From Tabrizicola sp. (GTDB lineage: Bacteria > Pseudomonadota > Alphaproteobacteria > Rhodobacterales > Rhodobacteraceae), in contig JALOTD010000064.1 of NCBI GenBank assembly GCA_025458105.1, positions 1-52,229 of the forward strand: a stretch of 52,229 bases of DNA. The letters run 5' to 3'. The notes under the pieces are model-generated. The model was not told where the DNA came from and did no database searches. It saw nothing but the letters and a program-made list of their open reading frames with translations. Positions 29,075 to 38,309 of the stretch are shown here, piece after piece; the stretch's first letter is position 1, and the number at the start of each line of letters is the position of its first letter. The position numbers and the translations under genes are program-made.

Positions 29075-30805
29075 ATGAAATTGCGCCACTTGAAGATTCA
29101 TAACTTTCGCTCGATCAAGGACGCCAGTGTGGGCGTGAGTGACTATACACTACTGGTTGGTGCAAATAATGCTGGAAAGAGCAACCTGCTCGCGGCACTG
29201 CGTATGTTCTACGATGACCTCAAGTGGTCAAAGTCTGATGAGCCCAAATTGGCTGATGTCGACTCTGAGTCATGGATTGAGCTTGCATTCATACTTACCG
29301 AAGCTGAATGGGATACGCTTGCGGACAAGTACAAGGAAGGCGTTGACGATCGAACTCTGAGAGTTCGCCGTTACTTCAGGTCTGCAGAGAGAGTAAAGAC
29401 CAACCAAAGCAATATGTACGGTTACGTAAATGGGTCTTTAGAGGATGAACTCTTCTACGGAGCGAAGAACGTTGGCAACAGTAAGCTAGGTCAAGTAATC
29501 TACATTCCAGCGCTCACCACAGCTGATGAACAAACAAAACTGTCTGGGCCATCTCCACTGCGCGAAGTTCTGAATTTTCTATTGAAGAAGGTTGTTGGGG
29601 GAAGTAAGACATATGCTGCCCTTGTTGATGCCTTTTCAAAGCTGAACCAAGAAGCAAAGGACGAACAAGGTTTCCTCAATGAAGTTTCCAAGCCGTTGAA
29701 CGACGCAATTGCAGCATGGAACATAAAGATTGATCTAAACATCAACAATCTCAAGCCGGAAGACATTTCGAAGAATTTGGTTTCATTCTCTTTTCTTGAT
29801 AGCGCTTTGGGTGACGCAAGCTTCGATCTAGCGAAATATGGCCATGGCTTTCAGAGGTCAGTTATCTACGAACTCATTCGAATTGCTCCGTCGTTTCGAG
29901 ACGTTAAGGTCTCTGACAAGAAGGAGTTTTCGCCAGACTTCACACTAATACTGTTTGAAGAACCAGAAGCGTTCTTGCACCCCGCACAGCAAGAGAACAT
30001 GTCGTATCATCTACGAAAGCTGTCTGCGGAAGCTACGCAGCAGGTAATGCTCTGTACACACTCAAGCATTTTCGCCGGCAAAGCCGCAGAAGATATCCAG
30101 CAGATAGTGCGACTCTACCGTGAACATGGTGAGACAAAAGTTCAGCAGGCACATTCAGCAGATGTGAAAGCAATCTTTTCAGAAGGTGGACAGTTATTTG
30201 CTGCTTTACAGGCATTTGTCTCAGATGCCAGGATTCCAGATTCGAGCAAGAAGAACGCGAAAAGTATGATTGCCAATCCGCCGCAACAGCAAATTGCCGA
30301 AGCCGAAGAGAGATTTCGGTTCCAACTCTGGCTTGATGGTGACCGATCTTCGCTATTTTTTGCTGATAGAGTACTTCTAGTCGAGGGTGCGACGGAGCGA
30401 GCCCTCTTCAGTTATCTTCTAGCTGATCAGTGGCATGACTTATGCCATCATCGAATTTGTGTTGTCGACGTACTGGGAAAGTATAACTTCCATCGCTATA
30501 TGTCGCTATTCAAGGCCTTTCAAATTCCCTACGGAATAATCTTGGATGATGATAATGGAAAGGATCATCATCAGGCAGTAAACGAACTGGTTGACGCCTT
30601 GGCTGCCAGGTCAGAATCTGCAATCTTGGCTTTGCCTGAGAAGGTTCCGGACTGTCTTGAGGTGTTTCTTGGACTTCCGAAAGTCACGGGATCAGACCAC
30701 AAGAAGCCGATTGAAATTATGAAAGCAGTCACGTCAGGTAGCATTGCTAAGACGCGACTTGAGGACCTCCGGGCGATGTTTAAACGCTCATTGGCATTGA
30801 CGTAA
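29075..30805 (+). CDS. OLD-family ATP-dependent nuclease (AAA ATPase plus TOPRIM)
   Basis: 576 residues. The N-terminal SMC/RecF-like ATPase begins MKLRHLKIHNFRSIKDASVGV, with Walker A GANNAGKS at 29-36 and Walker B ILFEEPEAFLHP with E295/E296, followed by QVMLCTHSS. The C-terminal TOPRIM domain has the metal glutamate in VLLVEGATE (about 433-441) and the acidic motif ILDDDNGKD (about 489-496). This is the architecture of class 1 OLD nucleases and of the nuclease subunit in systems such as Gabija, many of which defend against phage. No helicase or other partner gene adjoins. The gene is visibly AT-richer than its neighbours and uses different codons, which indicates transfer. The ribosome binding site is weak (TCAGG). 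Confidence 0.85.
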   Translation: MKLRHLKIHNFRSIKDASVGVSDYTLLVGANNAGKSNLLAALRMFYDDLKWSKSDEPKLADVDSESWIELAFILTEAEWDTLADKYKEGVDDRTLRVRRYFRSAERVKTNQSNMYGYVNGSLEDELFYGAKNVGNSKLGQVIYIPALTTADEQTKLSGPSPLREVLNFLLKKVVGGSKTYAALVDAFSKLNQEAKDEQGFLNEVSKPLNDAIAAWNIKIDLNINNLKPEDISKNLVSFSFLDSALGDASFDLAKYGHGFQRSVIYELIRIAPSFRDVKVSDKKEFSPDFTLILFEEPEAFLHPAQQENMSYHLRKLSAEATQQVMLCTHSSIFAGKAAEDIQQIVRLYREHGETKVQQAHSADVKAIFSEGGQLFAALQAFVSDARIPDSSKKNAKSMIANPPQQQIAEAEERFRFQLWLDGDRSSLFFADRVLLVEGATERALFSYLLADQWHDLCHHRICVVDVLGKYNFHRYMSLFKAFQIPYGIILDDDNGKDHHQAVNELVDALAARSESAILALPEKVPDCLEVFLGLPKVTGSDHKKPIEIMKAVTSGSIAKTRLEDLRAMFKRSLALT

Positions 30806-30891
30806 GAAGGGTCAGGGCTTCAGGACGCGGTCACAACTTAACAAACCCCTAACGTCCACATCCAACCCCTTGAAATTCCTCACACTCCCCA

Positions 30892-30913
30892 CCCTGTCCA
30901 CGCGTGGACAGGG
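30892..30913. repeat. 22-base perfect palindrome upstream of the hydantoinase gene
   Basis: Core TGTCCACGCGTGGACA (30895-30910) extended on each side by CCC / GGG. The identical 16-base core recurs at 41638-41653. It lies 76 bases before the hydantoinase start, at the right edge of the AT-rich islet. It could be an operator, a terminator or a repeat; no T-run follows. Confidence 0.7.
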
Positions 30914-30988
30914 CAACCGGAGTCCTTTGCGGCCCCCCTTCACCCCGCCCCCGTCCTCCTCTACCCTCCCCCCATCAAAGGGGGGCGC

Positions 30989-33900
30989 ATGGCCTGGGAA
31001 TTCTGGATTGACCGCGGCGGCACCTTCACCGACATCGTCGCCCGCCGCCCCGACGGCTCCCTCGCGACCGCGAAGCTCCTCTCCGAGGCCCCCGAACGCT
31101 ACCCCGACGCCGCCGTCCAGGGCATCCGCGACCTCCTCGGCCTTTCCCCCGGCGAGCCCATCCCGACCGGCACGATCCGGGCCGTCAAGATGGGCACCAC
31201 CGTCGCCACGAACGCCCTTCTGGAACGAAAGGGGGAGAGGGTTCTCCTCCTCATCACCGCCGGTTTCCGCGATCTTCTGAGGATCGGCACGCAAGCCCGC
31301 CCCGACCTCTTCGCCCTCGACATCCGCCGCCCCGACCTCCTCTACGAAACCGTCGCCGAAATCCCCGGCCGCCTCGATGCCGACGGCCGCGAGGTGACCC
31401 CCCTCGACGAGGACGCCGCCCGGCAGGCCCTGACCGAGGCCCACGAGGCCCGGGTGGGGGAGATCGCGCGAGAGACAGGCTTCACCCAGATCTCCCTCTC
31501 CCACCAGGTCAGCCGCCTGGCAAAACTGGTCCCCCGCGGCGATACCACCGTGGTCGACGCCTACCTCTCCCCCCTCCTCCGCCGCTACGTCGCGCAGGTG
31601 GAGGCCGCCCTCGACCTCGGCCGGGCCACCGATCGGCTCCTTTTCATGCAGTCGAACGGCGGCCTGACCGAGGCCCACCGTTTCCAGGGCAAGGACGCCA
31701 TCCTCTCCGGCCCCGCAGGCGGCATCGTCGGCATGGTCCGCACCGGGCAGGCCGCCGGCTTCGACCGGCTGATCGGTTTCGACATGGGCGGCACCTCGAC
31801 CGATGTGAGCCACTTCGCTGGCACCTTCGAACGCAGCTTCGAGACCGAGGTCGCAGGCGTCCGCATGCGCGCGCCGATGATGGACATCCACACCGTCGCG
31901 GCCGGGGGCGGCTCGATCTGCAGCTTCCGTGACGGACGCTTTCAGGTCGGACCAGAGAGTGCCGGGGCGAACCCGGGACCCGCAAGCTATCGCCGCGGCG
32001 GGCCGCTGACGATCACCGATTGCAATGTCATGCTGGGGCGCTTGTCACCTGACCATTTCCCCGCCGTCTTCGGCCCGGACGGGAACCTGCCGCTGGACGA
32101 CGAGATCGTCCGACACAAGTTCCGCGGGCTTGCGGAGGAGATCGCCGCTGCAACCGGTCGCCTTGACCCGCCCGAGGTGCTGGCAGAAGGCTTCCTTCGC
32201 ATCGCTGTCGACAATATGGCCAATGCAATCAAGAAGATAAGTGTTCAACGTGGGCATGATGTTACGGGCTATGCGCTGCAGTGCTTTGGGGGTGCGGGCG
32301 GCCAGCATGCCTGTGGCGTTGCCGATGCCCTGGGAATCCGCACTGTCTTTCTGCACCCATTCGCGGGGGTTCTTTCGGCTTTCGGCATGGGGCTGGCTGA
32401 CTTGAGGGCCTTGCGCGAGGCACAGTTCGATGCACCCGTTTCGGCGGTCAAGGAGGCGAACGCCCAAATGGCGCGTCTAGAGGCCGAGGCGATCGCCGAG
32501 CTTGCGGCCCAAGGTGTCGCTGCTCCCATGACCACCCGCACCGCACATCTGCGCTATGAGGGGTCGCACCAGGCATTGCCTGTTCCTTTCGGGACGGAAA
32601 CGGAAATGCGGGACGCCTTCGCGGAGGTGCATCAGGCGCGGTTCGGATTTACCTCTCCAGACCGGGCAATCCTGTTCGAGATTCTGGCCGCCGAGGCGGA
32701 AGGCGGCGGTTCTGATCTGGTGTTTCCGCACATTGGTTCACAAAGGCCCAAGTCGGAGGCTACGATATCCCTTTGGGCGTCCGGTTGGCGGGTCGTTCCG
32801 CTGTTTCAGCGGCAGGCTTGCGGAGCAGGTATGGTCATCCCCGGTCCGGCGGTGATTACCGAGGCCACCGGGACGGTGATCGTGGAACCCGGCTGGACGG
32901 CGCGGGTTGATGTGCGGGCCAACCTTATCCTGACGCGCGACTCGGAGATGGTGCGCCTCCCGGCGGCCGGGACAGAGGCCGATCCGGTGCTGCTGGAGGT
33001 GTTCAACAACCTGTTCATGTCGATCGCCGACCAGATGGGGGCGACGCTGGCCAATACCGCATGGTCGGTCAACATCAAGGAAAGGCTGGATTTTTCCTGT
33101 GCGATTTTTGATGGTGCTGGCGACCTTGTCGCCAATGCTCCACATGTGCCGGTGCATTTGGGCAGCATGTCCCATGCGGTAAAGACGGTGATCGCATCGG
33201 TCGGCGCGACGGCGCGCGAGGGCGATGCCTGGATGCTGAACTCGCCCTGGAACGGGGGGACGCATCTGCCGGATGTGACGGTCATCACCCCGGTTTTCGT
33301 GGATGGCAAGGCGACGTTCTGGCTGGGGTCACGCGGGCATCATGCCGATATTGGCGGGCGAACGCCGGGCTCGGGCCCGCCGGACAGCACGACGATCGAG
33401 GAGGAAGGGGTGGTCATTGACCTTTTCCCTCTGGTGGCAGCGGGTCAGCTGCGTGAGGCCGAGACCCGGGACTTGCTCTCCTCGGGCCGCTGGCCCTGCC
33501 GATCGATCGACCAGAACATGGCGGATCTGAAGGCGCAAGTCGCTGCGAACGAAACTGGGCGGCGCGAACTGCTGCGTGTGGTCGCAGCCCATGGCGTCCA
33601 GGTCGTGCGCGCCTACATGGGCCATGTCCAACGCAATGCCGAGGAATGCGTCCGTGCCGTGATTGACCGCTTAATCGACGGTTCATTCATATATCAGATG
33701 GATATTGGAACGAAAATTCATGTATCAGTTCGCGTAGATCGGATGGCGCGTCAGGCGACCATCGATTTTACCGGTTCCAGCCCGCAGCATTCCGGCAACT
33801 ACAACGCCCCGCAGGCGGTGACGCGGGCCGTGGTGCTGTACGTCTTCCGCACTTTGGTAGGCAAGGCCATCCCGTTGAACGAGGGGTGTTTGAAGCCGCT

Positions 33901-34492
33901 GACGATTATCGTTCCCGAGGGTAGCCTCTTAAACCCGCGTGCCCCGGCAGCCGTGATAGCCGGGAATACCGAGGTCAGCCAGTCGGCCTGCAATGCGCTT
34001 TACGGCGCGCTGGGGGTAGTGGCGGCGGCGCAGGGTACGATGAACAACTTCATCTGGGGCAACGACCGTTTCCAGAACTACGAGACGATCTGCGGTGGCA
34101 CCGGGGCAGGGCCGGGTTTTGACGGCTGTGACGCGGTGCAAAGCCACATGACGAACACCCGGATGACCGACCCTGAGGTGCTGGAGAAGCGATTCCCCGT
34201 GCGGCTGGAAGAGCTTTCGGTGCGCCAGGGCTCGGGCGGTGCCGGGCGCTGGCGGGGGGGCGATGGCGCGGTCCGCAAGCTGCGGTTCCTGGCACCGGTC
34301 ACGGTGACGACACTTTGCGGCAGCCGGAAAGTCGCCCCATTTGGCGTGAACGCGGCCCCCGGCACAGTGGGCGAGAACCTGGTGTACTGGCCGGATGGAC
34401 GGACCGAACGGCTGGAGGGCAATGACGAGCGCGACCTGCCCGCGGGCGCGGTTTTCGAGATGCGGACGCCGGGCGGGGGTGGCTGGGGTTGA
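30989..34492 (+). CDS. Fused hydantoinase A/B protein (5-oxoprolinase type), small internal gap
   Basis: 1167 residues. HyuA/HyuB-type ATP-dependent hydrolases open 5-oxoproline, hydantoin or related rings. The A half starts [21 protein letters not shown] (ATP-binding) and includes [15 protein letters not shown] and [18 protein letters not shown]. The B half starts near residue 660 ([20 protein letters not shown]) with [23 protein letters not shown] and [11 protein letters not shown]. Between ALTEA and [14 protein letters not shown] (about 31438) family members carry roughly 20 more residues (an AIVLMH..R-P-like strand); here they are missing in frame. Codon style is strongly C-ending up to about 31.9 kb, then mixed. 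Substrate is uncertain. Confidence 0.88.
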   Translation: MAWEFWIDRGGTFTDIVARRPDGSLATAKLLSEAPERYPDAAVQGIRDLLGLSPGEPIPTGTIRAVKMGTTVATNALLERKGERVLLLITAGFRDLLRIGTQARPDLFALDIRRPDLLYETVAEIPGRLDADGREVTPLDEDAARQALTEAHEARVGEIARETGFTQISLSHQVSRLAKLVPRGDTTVVDAYLSPLLRRYVAQVEAALDLGRATDRLLFMQSNGGLTEAHRFQGKDAILSGPAGGIVGMVRTGQAAGFDRLIGFDMGGTSTDVSHFAGTFERSFETEVAGVRMRAPMMDIHTVAAGGGSICSFRDGRFQVGPESAGANPGPASYRRGGPLTITDCNVMLGRLSPDHFPAVFGPDGNLPLDDEIVRHKFRGLAEEIAAATGRLDPPEVLAEGFLRIAVDNMANAIKKISVQRGHDVTGYALQCFGGAGGQHACGVADALGIRTVFLHPFAGVLSAFGMGLADLRALREAQFDAPVSAVKEANAQMARLEAEAIAELAAQGVAAPMTTRTAHLRYEGSHQALPVPFGTETEMRDAFAEVHQARFGFTSPDRAILFEILAAEAEGGGSDLVFPHIGSQRPKSEATISLWASGWRVVPLFQRQACGAGMVIPGPAVITEATGTVIVEPGWTARVDVRANLILTRDSEMVRLPAAGTEADPVLLEVFNNLFMSIADQMGATLANTAWSVNIKERLDFSCAIFDGAGDLVANAPHVPVHLGSMSHAVKTVIASVGATAREGDAWMLNSPWNGGTHLPDVTVITPVFVDGKATFWLGSRGHHADIGGRTPGSGPPDSTTIEEEGVVIDLFPLVAAGQLREAETRDLLSSGRWPCRSIDQNMADLKAQVAANETGRRELLRVVAAHGVQVVRAYMGHVQRNAEECVRAVIDRLIDGSFIYQMDIGTKIHVSVRVDRMARQATIDFTGSSPQHSGNYNAPQAVTRAVVLYVFRTLVGKAIPLNEGCLKPLTIIVPEGSLLNPRAPAAVIAGNTEVSQSACNALYGALGVVAAAQGTMNNFIWGNDRFQNYETICGGTGAGPGFDGCDAVQSHMTNTRMTDPEVLEKRFPVRLEELSVRQGSGGAGRWRGGDGAVRKLRFLAPVTVTTLCGSRKVAPFGVNAAPGTVGENLVYWPDGRTERLEGNDERDLPAGAVFEMRTPGGGGWG

Positions 34493-34556
34493 CCCTGGTC
34501 ATTGCGCTGTGGGGCGGGTGTGCTCATATGTGCCCAGGCAGCGGATGGAGGCCATG

Positions 34557-35186
34557 ATGCTGAACGCGAAATCTTTGCTTGATTCCCTTCTGGGCGGGGT
34601 CAGCCAGGCGACGGGGGGACAGAGTGCCAAAGGTCTGGCCGACAAGGCAAAAGGCGCTTGGGACAACCAGTCGGCCGTTGGGAAGGGAGCGATTGCCGGG
34701 GGGCTTTTGGGCGTGCTTCTGACCAGCGGGATCGGGGGCATGGCCTACAAGGCCTATGAGGACTGGAAGAAGGGGCAGGGCGCCACGGCGCTGCCCGCGC
34801 CGGAAGAGGAGTTCCTGCCAGCAGACGCCGACCGCGCGGACGAGATGGCGACGCATCTTCTGCAGGCGATGATCGCTGCGGCGAAGGCCGATGGTCATGT
34901 CACGGCCGAGGAGCGTGCGAAGATCGATGCTCAGCTGGGCAATCTGGGCCTGGAAGACGAGGCCGCCGCGCTGATCGCAGCGGAACTGGACGCGCCCCTT
35001 GACGTGGGGCGGATCGCGGCTCTGGCAAAAACCGAGGCAGAAGCGGCGCAGATCTATGCGGCCTCACTGCTTTCGGTCGATCCCGAAGGGCCGGCGGAGA
35101 AGGGGTATCTCGCGATGCTGGCCGCGCGGCTGCAGCTTGACGAGGGTCTGGTTCTGCGGTTGCACGAACAGGCGGCCAGACTTTAG
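34557..35186 (+). CDS. DUF533 / TerB-like protein
   Basis: 209 residues from the ATG at 34557, which has GGAGG at correct spacing; the ATG one codon earlier is too close. The N-terminal MLNAKSLLDSLLGGVSQATGG is followed by a glycine-rich hydrophobic segment (GKGAIAGGLLGVLLTSGIGGMAY), then a TerB-like helical domain (DEMATHLLQAMIAAAKADGHVTAEERAKIDAQLGNLGL). This is DUF533, as in YebE. It is probably inner-membrane associated and its function is unknown. Its stop codon overlaps that of bhcR on the other strand. Confidence 0.85.
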   Translation: MLNAKSLLDSLLGGVSQATGGQSAKGLADKAKGAWDNQSAVGKGAIAGGLLGVLLTSGIGGMAYKAYEDWKKGQGATALPAPEEEFLPADADRADEMATHLLQAMIAAAKADGHVTAEERAKIDAQLGNLGLEDEAAALIAAELDAPLDVGRIAALAKTEAEAAQIYAASLLSVDPEGPAEKGYLAMLAARLQLDEGLVLRLHEQAARL

Positions 35187-35992
35187 GGGCGCGCGCCGCC
35201 TGTCGCCTCGGTCACCAGATCGGCGGCTGATCTGACCAGCGCGCCGATCCGTGTCGCATCCGACAGGCCGACGCGGAAGGCGGGGCCGGAGACGGAAAGG
35301 CCCGCGACCGGTTCACCATAGGCGTTGAAGATCGGGGCGGCGATGCACCGCATGCCCTCGGCGCGTTCCTGGTCATCGATGGCAAAGCCACGTTCACGGG
35401 TACGGGTCAGGTCACGGAGAAGCGCCGTGTCGTTGGTGATTGTCAGCGTCGTGAACTTCTCCAGCCCGTGGCGTGCGATAATCTGCTGCACCCGGTTTTC
35501 GGGGTACCAGGCTAGCAGCGCCTTGCCGATGCCGCTGGAATGCATTGGTCCTTTGGTGCCTGGCGGAAAGAAGGCGCGGATCGCTTCATGCGTTTCGACC
35601 TGGGCCAGGAACAGCACTTCTCCCCGCACCTCGACCCCTAGATTCGCGGTTTCGCCCGTGTCTCGCATTAGCTGGTCCATCGGTTGGCGGGCGCGTTCCA
35701 CCACCTTGGTCCGGCGCAGGAAGGCGGTTCCGATCCGGAAGGCTCCTGCCCCGATGTGCCAAAGCTGGCCAGGCTCCTCGACCTCGACCATGCCATGCGC
35801 CTGCAGCGTCTGCAGCGCGCGGAAGGTGGTGGCAACGGCCTGGCCTGTCTCCTCGGCCAGGTCCGAAAGCGTGCGTCCAGAGCCTTGGGCGAGATGTTCC
35901 AAAAGGTAGAGTGCGCGATCCAGCGCCTGCACTGTGTTCTGGTCGGTCTTGTCGTGGAACGCCTTCGGCCGGCCCCTGGGTTTCTGTGCCAC
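35183..35992 (-). CDS. bhcR: IclR-family regulator BhcR of the beta-hydroxyaspartate cycle
   Basis: 269 residues from GTG 35992 (VAQKPRGRPKAFHDKTDQ), with GGAAGGGAA upstream; longer starts run through the AT-rich promoter. The winged helix is at about residues 20-80 (TVQALDRALYLLEHLAQG, LSDLAEETGQAVATTFRALQTLQAHGMVE) and the IclR effector domain runs from about 95 (GTKGPMHSSGIGKALLAW, GFAIDDQERAEGMRCIAAPIFNAYGEPVAGLSVSGP). It is divergent from bhcABCD, the position of BhcR in Paracoccus denitrificans, where it controls the cluster in response to glyoxylate. Gene context makes the assignment strong. Confidence 0.9.
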   Translation of the reverse strand: MAQKPRGRPKAFHDKTDQNTVQALDRALYLLEHLAQGSGRTLSDLAEETGQAVATTFRALQTLQAHGMVEVEEPGQLWHIGAGAFRIGTAFLRRTKVVERARQPMDQLMRDTGETANLGVEVRGEVLFLAQVETHEAIRAFFPPGTKGPMHSSGIGKALLAWYPENRVQQIIARHGLEKFTTLTITNDTALLRDLTRTRERGFAIDDQERAEGMRCIAAPIFNAYGEPVAGLSVSGPAFRVGLSDATRIGALVRSAADLVTEATGGARP

Positions 35993-36143
35993 GGTATGGG
36001 TTCCCTTCCGAGCTGAAAAAGCGCAAGTCATTGTCTTTCTGAAATAATAGCACACCCAAACATAAATGAAAAATATTTTCGAAAAAATTGTATACTGTGG
36101 CAGAGCCTCATAACCTTGCGCGATCAGCCAAGGGAGGCCGACT
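35993..36143 (+). promoter_or_regulatory. bhcR-bhcA divergent control region
   Basis: About 150 bases, sharply AT-rich for this genome. A 10-base palindrome TTTTCGAAAA (36076-36085) lies five bases before TATACT (36091-36096), a good -10 candidate reading towards bhcA. An imperfect A/T-rich inverted sequence precedes it (36066-36080). These are plausible BhcR operator and promoter positions by analogy with IclR regulators. A strong AGGGAGG (36131-36137) serves bhcA. Confidence 0.6.
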
Positions 36144-37328
36144 ATGTCGTTCCAGAACCCCGTCTTCATTCCTGGGCCTACGAACATCCCAGAGAGCGTC
36201 CGCAAAGCCTGCGATATGCCCACGCTCGACCACCGCAGCCCAGCCTTTGCGCGGCTGTTCAAACCGGCAGTGTCAGGGGTGCGGCGTGTGCTAAAGATGG
36301 ATCAGGGCGAGGTCATCCTGATCCCGTCAACGGGAACTGGCGGGTGGGAGGCGGCAGTCACCAACACTTTGTCGCCCGGTGACACGGTTCTGGCCGCGCG
36401 GTTCGGGATGTTCAGCCACCGCTGGATCGATCTTTGCCAGCGCCATGGACTGAACGTGCAGATCATCGAGACTCCTTGGGGCCAAGGTGCTCCGCTGGCG
36501 CAGATTGAGGCGGCCCTGCGGGCTGCCCCTTCGATCAAGGCGGTGCTTGCGACGCATAACGAGACGGCGACGGGGGTGAAATCGGACATAGCTGGTATCC
36601 GTCGTGCGATGGATGCAGCGGGCCACGGGGCGATGCTGTTCGTGGACGGGGTGTCGTCGATTGCGTCGATGCCCTTCGACTTCGCGGGCTGGGGCGTGGA
36701 TATCGCAGTGGCTGGCAGCCAGAAGGGCTTTATGCTGCCCGCGGGTCTGGCGATTTTGGGCGTCTCGCCCAAGGCCATTGCGGCGATGGGGACGGCGACG
36801 CTGCCACGCACCTTCTTTGATTTCAGGGACATGCTGACCTCATACGCCCGGGGCGGCTATCCCTATACCCCCGCCGTGGGGCTGATTGCGGGCCTCGCCC
36901 ATTCCATCGACCTCTTGGAGGGCGAGGGGCTGGAAAATGTCTACGCCCGCCACCACCGGCTTGCCGAGGGCGTCCGCCGGGCAGTCCAAGGCTGGGGGAT
37001 GACGCCCTATGCAGCCTCAGCGGACCTGTATTCGGACACGGTGACGGCGGTGAAGGTGCCTGCCGGGTGCGACGGGACGGCCTTGGTGCAGCTGGCAGCC
37101 AGCAAGTACGGCATGGCCTTCGGTGTGGGGCTGGGCGAGGTTGCGGGGAAAGTCTTCCGCATCGGGCATCTGGGGATGCTGACCGAGGCGATGGTGCTGT
37201 CGGGTCTTTGCGTTGCCGAGATGTGCATGGCCGATCTGGGTTGGCCGGTCGAACTGGGGTCCGGCATTGCCGCGGCGCAGGAGTACTATCGCGGGACGGT
37301 CCCTGCCCTGGCGATGGCGGCGGAGTGA
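36144..37328 (+). CDS. bhcA: L-aspartate:glyoxylate aminotransferase BhcA
   Basis: 394-residue class V PLP aminotransferase. In the beta-hydroxyaspartate cycle it transfers the amino group of aspartate to glyoxylate, giving glycine and oxaloacetate. FIPGPTNIPESVRKA, LDHRSPAF and LIPSTGTGGWEAA are typical; the PLP lysine is K194 in AGSQKGFMLP, and PRTFFDFRDM follows. Length is that expected for BhcA. It is the first gene of bhcABCD, with bhcB starting four bases after its stop. Serine:glyoxylate aminotransferases look similar, but the full cluster decides the assignment. Confidence 0.93.
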   Translation: MSFQNPVFIPGPTNIPESVRKACDMPTLDHRSPAFARLFKPAVSGVRRVLKMDQGEVILIPSTGTGGWEAAVTNTLSPGDTVLAARFGMFSHRWIDLCQRHGLNVQIIETPWGQGAPLAQIEAALRAAPSIKAVLATHNETATGVKSDIAGIRRAMDAAGHGAMLFVDGVSSIASMPFDFAGWGVDIAVAGSQKGFMLPAGLAILGVSPKAIAAMGTATLPRTFFDFRDMLTSYARGGYPYTPAVGLIAGLAHSIDLLEGEGLENVYARHHRLAEGVRRAVQGWGMTPYAASADLYSDTVTAVKVPAGCDGTALVQLAASKYGMAFGVGLGEVAGKVFRIGHLGMLTEAMVLSGLCVAEMCMADLGWPVELGSGIAAAQEYYRGTVPALAMAAE

Positions 37329-37332
37329 GGCG

Positions 37333-38304
37333 ATGAAGGACATGAACGGGATTGTGATCCCCACCTATGACGACATGCTGGCCGCGCACGACCGCATCCG
37401 CCCGCATATCCGCCAGACCCCGGTCCGCACCTCGGACTATCTGAACGAGCTTGCCGGATGCGAGCTGTACTTCAAATGCGAGAACTTTCAGGAGCCGGGC
37501 GCGTTCAAGGTGCGCGGGGCGGCCAATGCGGTCTTCGGACTGACCGATGACCAGGCGAAACTGGGCGTTGCCACGCATTCCAGCGGCAACCACGCCTCGT
37601 GCCTGTCCTACGCCGCCATGTTGCGCGGCATCCCCTGCAACGTCGTCATGCCCCGCACTGCGCCGCAGGCGAAGAAGGACACCGTCCGTCGCTATGGCGG
37701 CGTCATCACCGAATGCGAACCCTCGACCTCCAGCCGCGAGGCGACCTTCGCCGAGGTGCAGGCGCGGACGGGCGGCGACTTTGTCCACCCCTACAACGAC
37801 CCCCGCGTGATCGCGGGCCAAGGCACCTGCTCGCGAGAGTTCATGGAACAGACCGGGGGCCTTGACATGGTGGTCGCGCCCATCGGCGGGGGCGGGATGA
37901 TCTCGGGCACCTGCCTGACGCTGTCGACGCTTGCGCCCGACACCAAGGTCATTGCGGCGGAACCCGAACAGGCCGACGACGCCTATCGCAGCTTCAAGGC
38001 CGGGCATATCATCGCCGACGACGCGCCGAAGACCATTGCCGACGGGCTTCTGGTCCCGCTGAAGGACCTGACCTGGCACTTCGTGTCCAACCACGTGAGC
38101 GAGATCTACACGGCCTCCGAAGACGAGATCATCGACGCGATGAAGCTGACCTGGAAGCACTTGCGGGTCGTGATGGAACCCTCCAGCGCCGTGCCGCTGG
38201 CGGTGGTCTTGAAGAACCCCGACGCCTTCCAGGCCAAGCGGGTGGGCATCATCATCACCGGCGGCAACGTCGATCTGGACAAACTTCCCTGGATGAAAGG
38301 CTGA
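37333..38304 (+). CDS. bhcB: beta-hydroxyaspartate dehydratase BhcB
   Basis: 323-residue fold-type II PLP enzyme of the serine/threonine dehydratase family. BhcB dehydrates (2R,3S)-beta-hydroxyaspartate to iminosuccinate. The PLP lysine is K59 in EPGAFKVRGAANAV; THSSGNHASCLSYAA, the phosphate-binding glycine loop VVAPIGGGGMISG, EPEQADDAYRS and the C-terminal IIITGGNVDLDKLPW are present. It starts four bases after bhcA and ends five bases before bhcC, so it is translated as one unit with them. Confidence 0.93.
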   Translation: MKDMNGIVIPTYDDMLAAHDRIRPHIRQTPVRTSDYLNELAGCELYFKCENFQEPGAFKVRGAANAVFGLTDDQAKLGVATHSSGNHASCLSYAAMLRGIPCNVVMPRTAPQAKKDTVRRYGGVITECEPSTSSREATFAEVQARTGGDFVHPYNDPRVIAGQGTCSREFMEQTGGLDMVVAPIGGGGMISGTCLTLSTLAPDTKVIAAEPEQADDAYRSFKAGHIIADDAPKTIADGLLVPLKDLTWHFVSNHVSEIYTASEDEIIDAMKLTWKHLRVVMEPSSAVPLAVVLKNPDAFQAKRVGIIITGGNVDLDKLPWMKG

Positions 38305-38309
38305 GAACC

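Noticed and set aside
28748..30860. Near-match CAAACCCTAA / CAAACCCCTAA on both sides of the OLD islet as insertion-site repeats
   Set aside because: Only about ten bases with a gap, GC-poor motif by chance possible, and no integrase is present; not strong enough to call attachment sites.
35183..35186. Overlapping stop codons of DUF533 and bhcR as a special regulatory device
   Set aside because: Convergent overlaps of one to four bases are common in compact genomes; no further signal was seen.
36823..38160. Minus-strand open frame opposite bhcA/bhcB (445 codons)
   Set aside because: Antisense of two enzyme genes with intact catalytic motifs; no recognisable domain.
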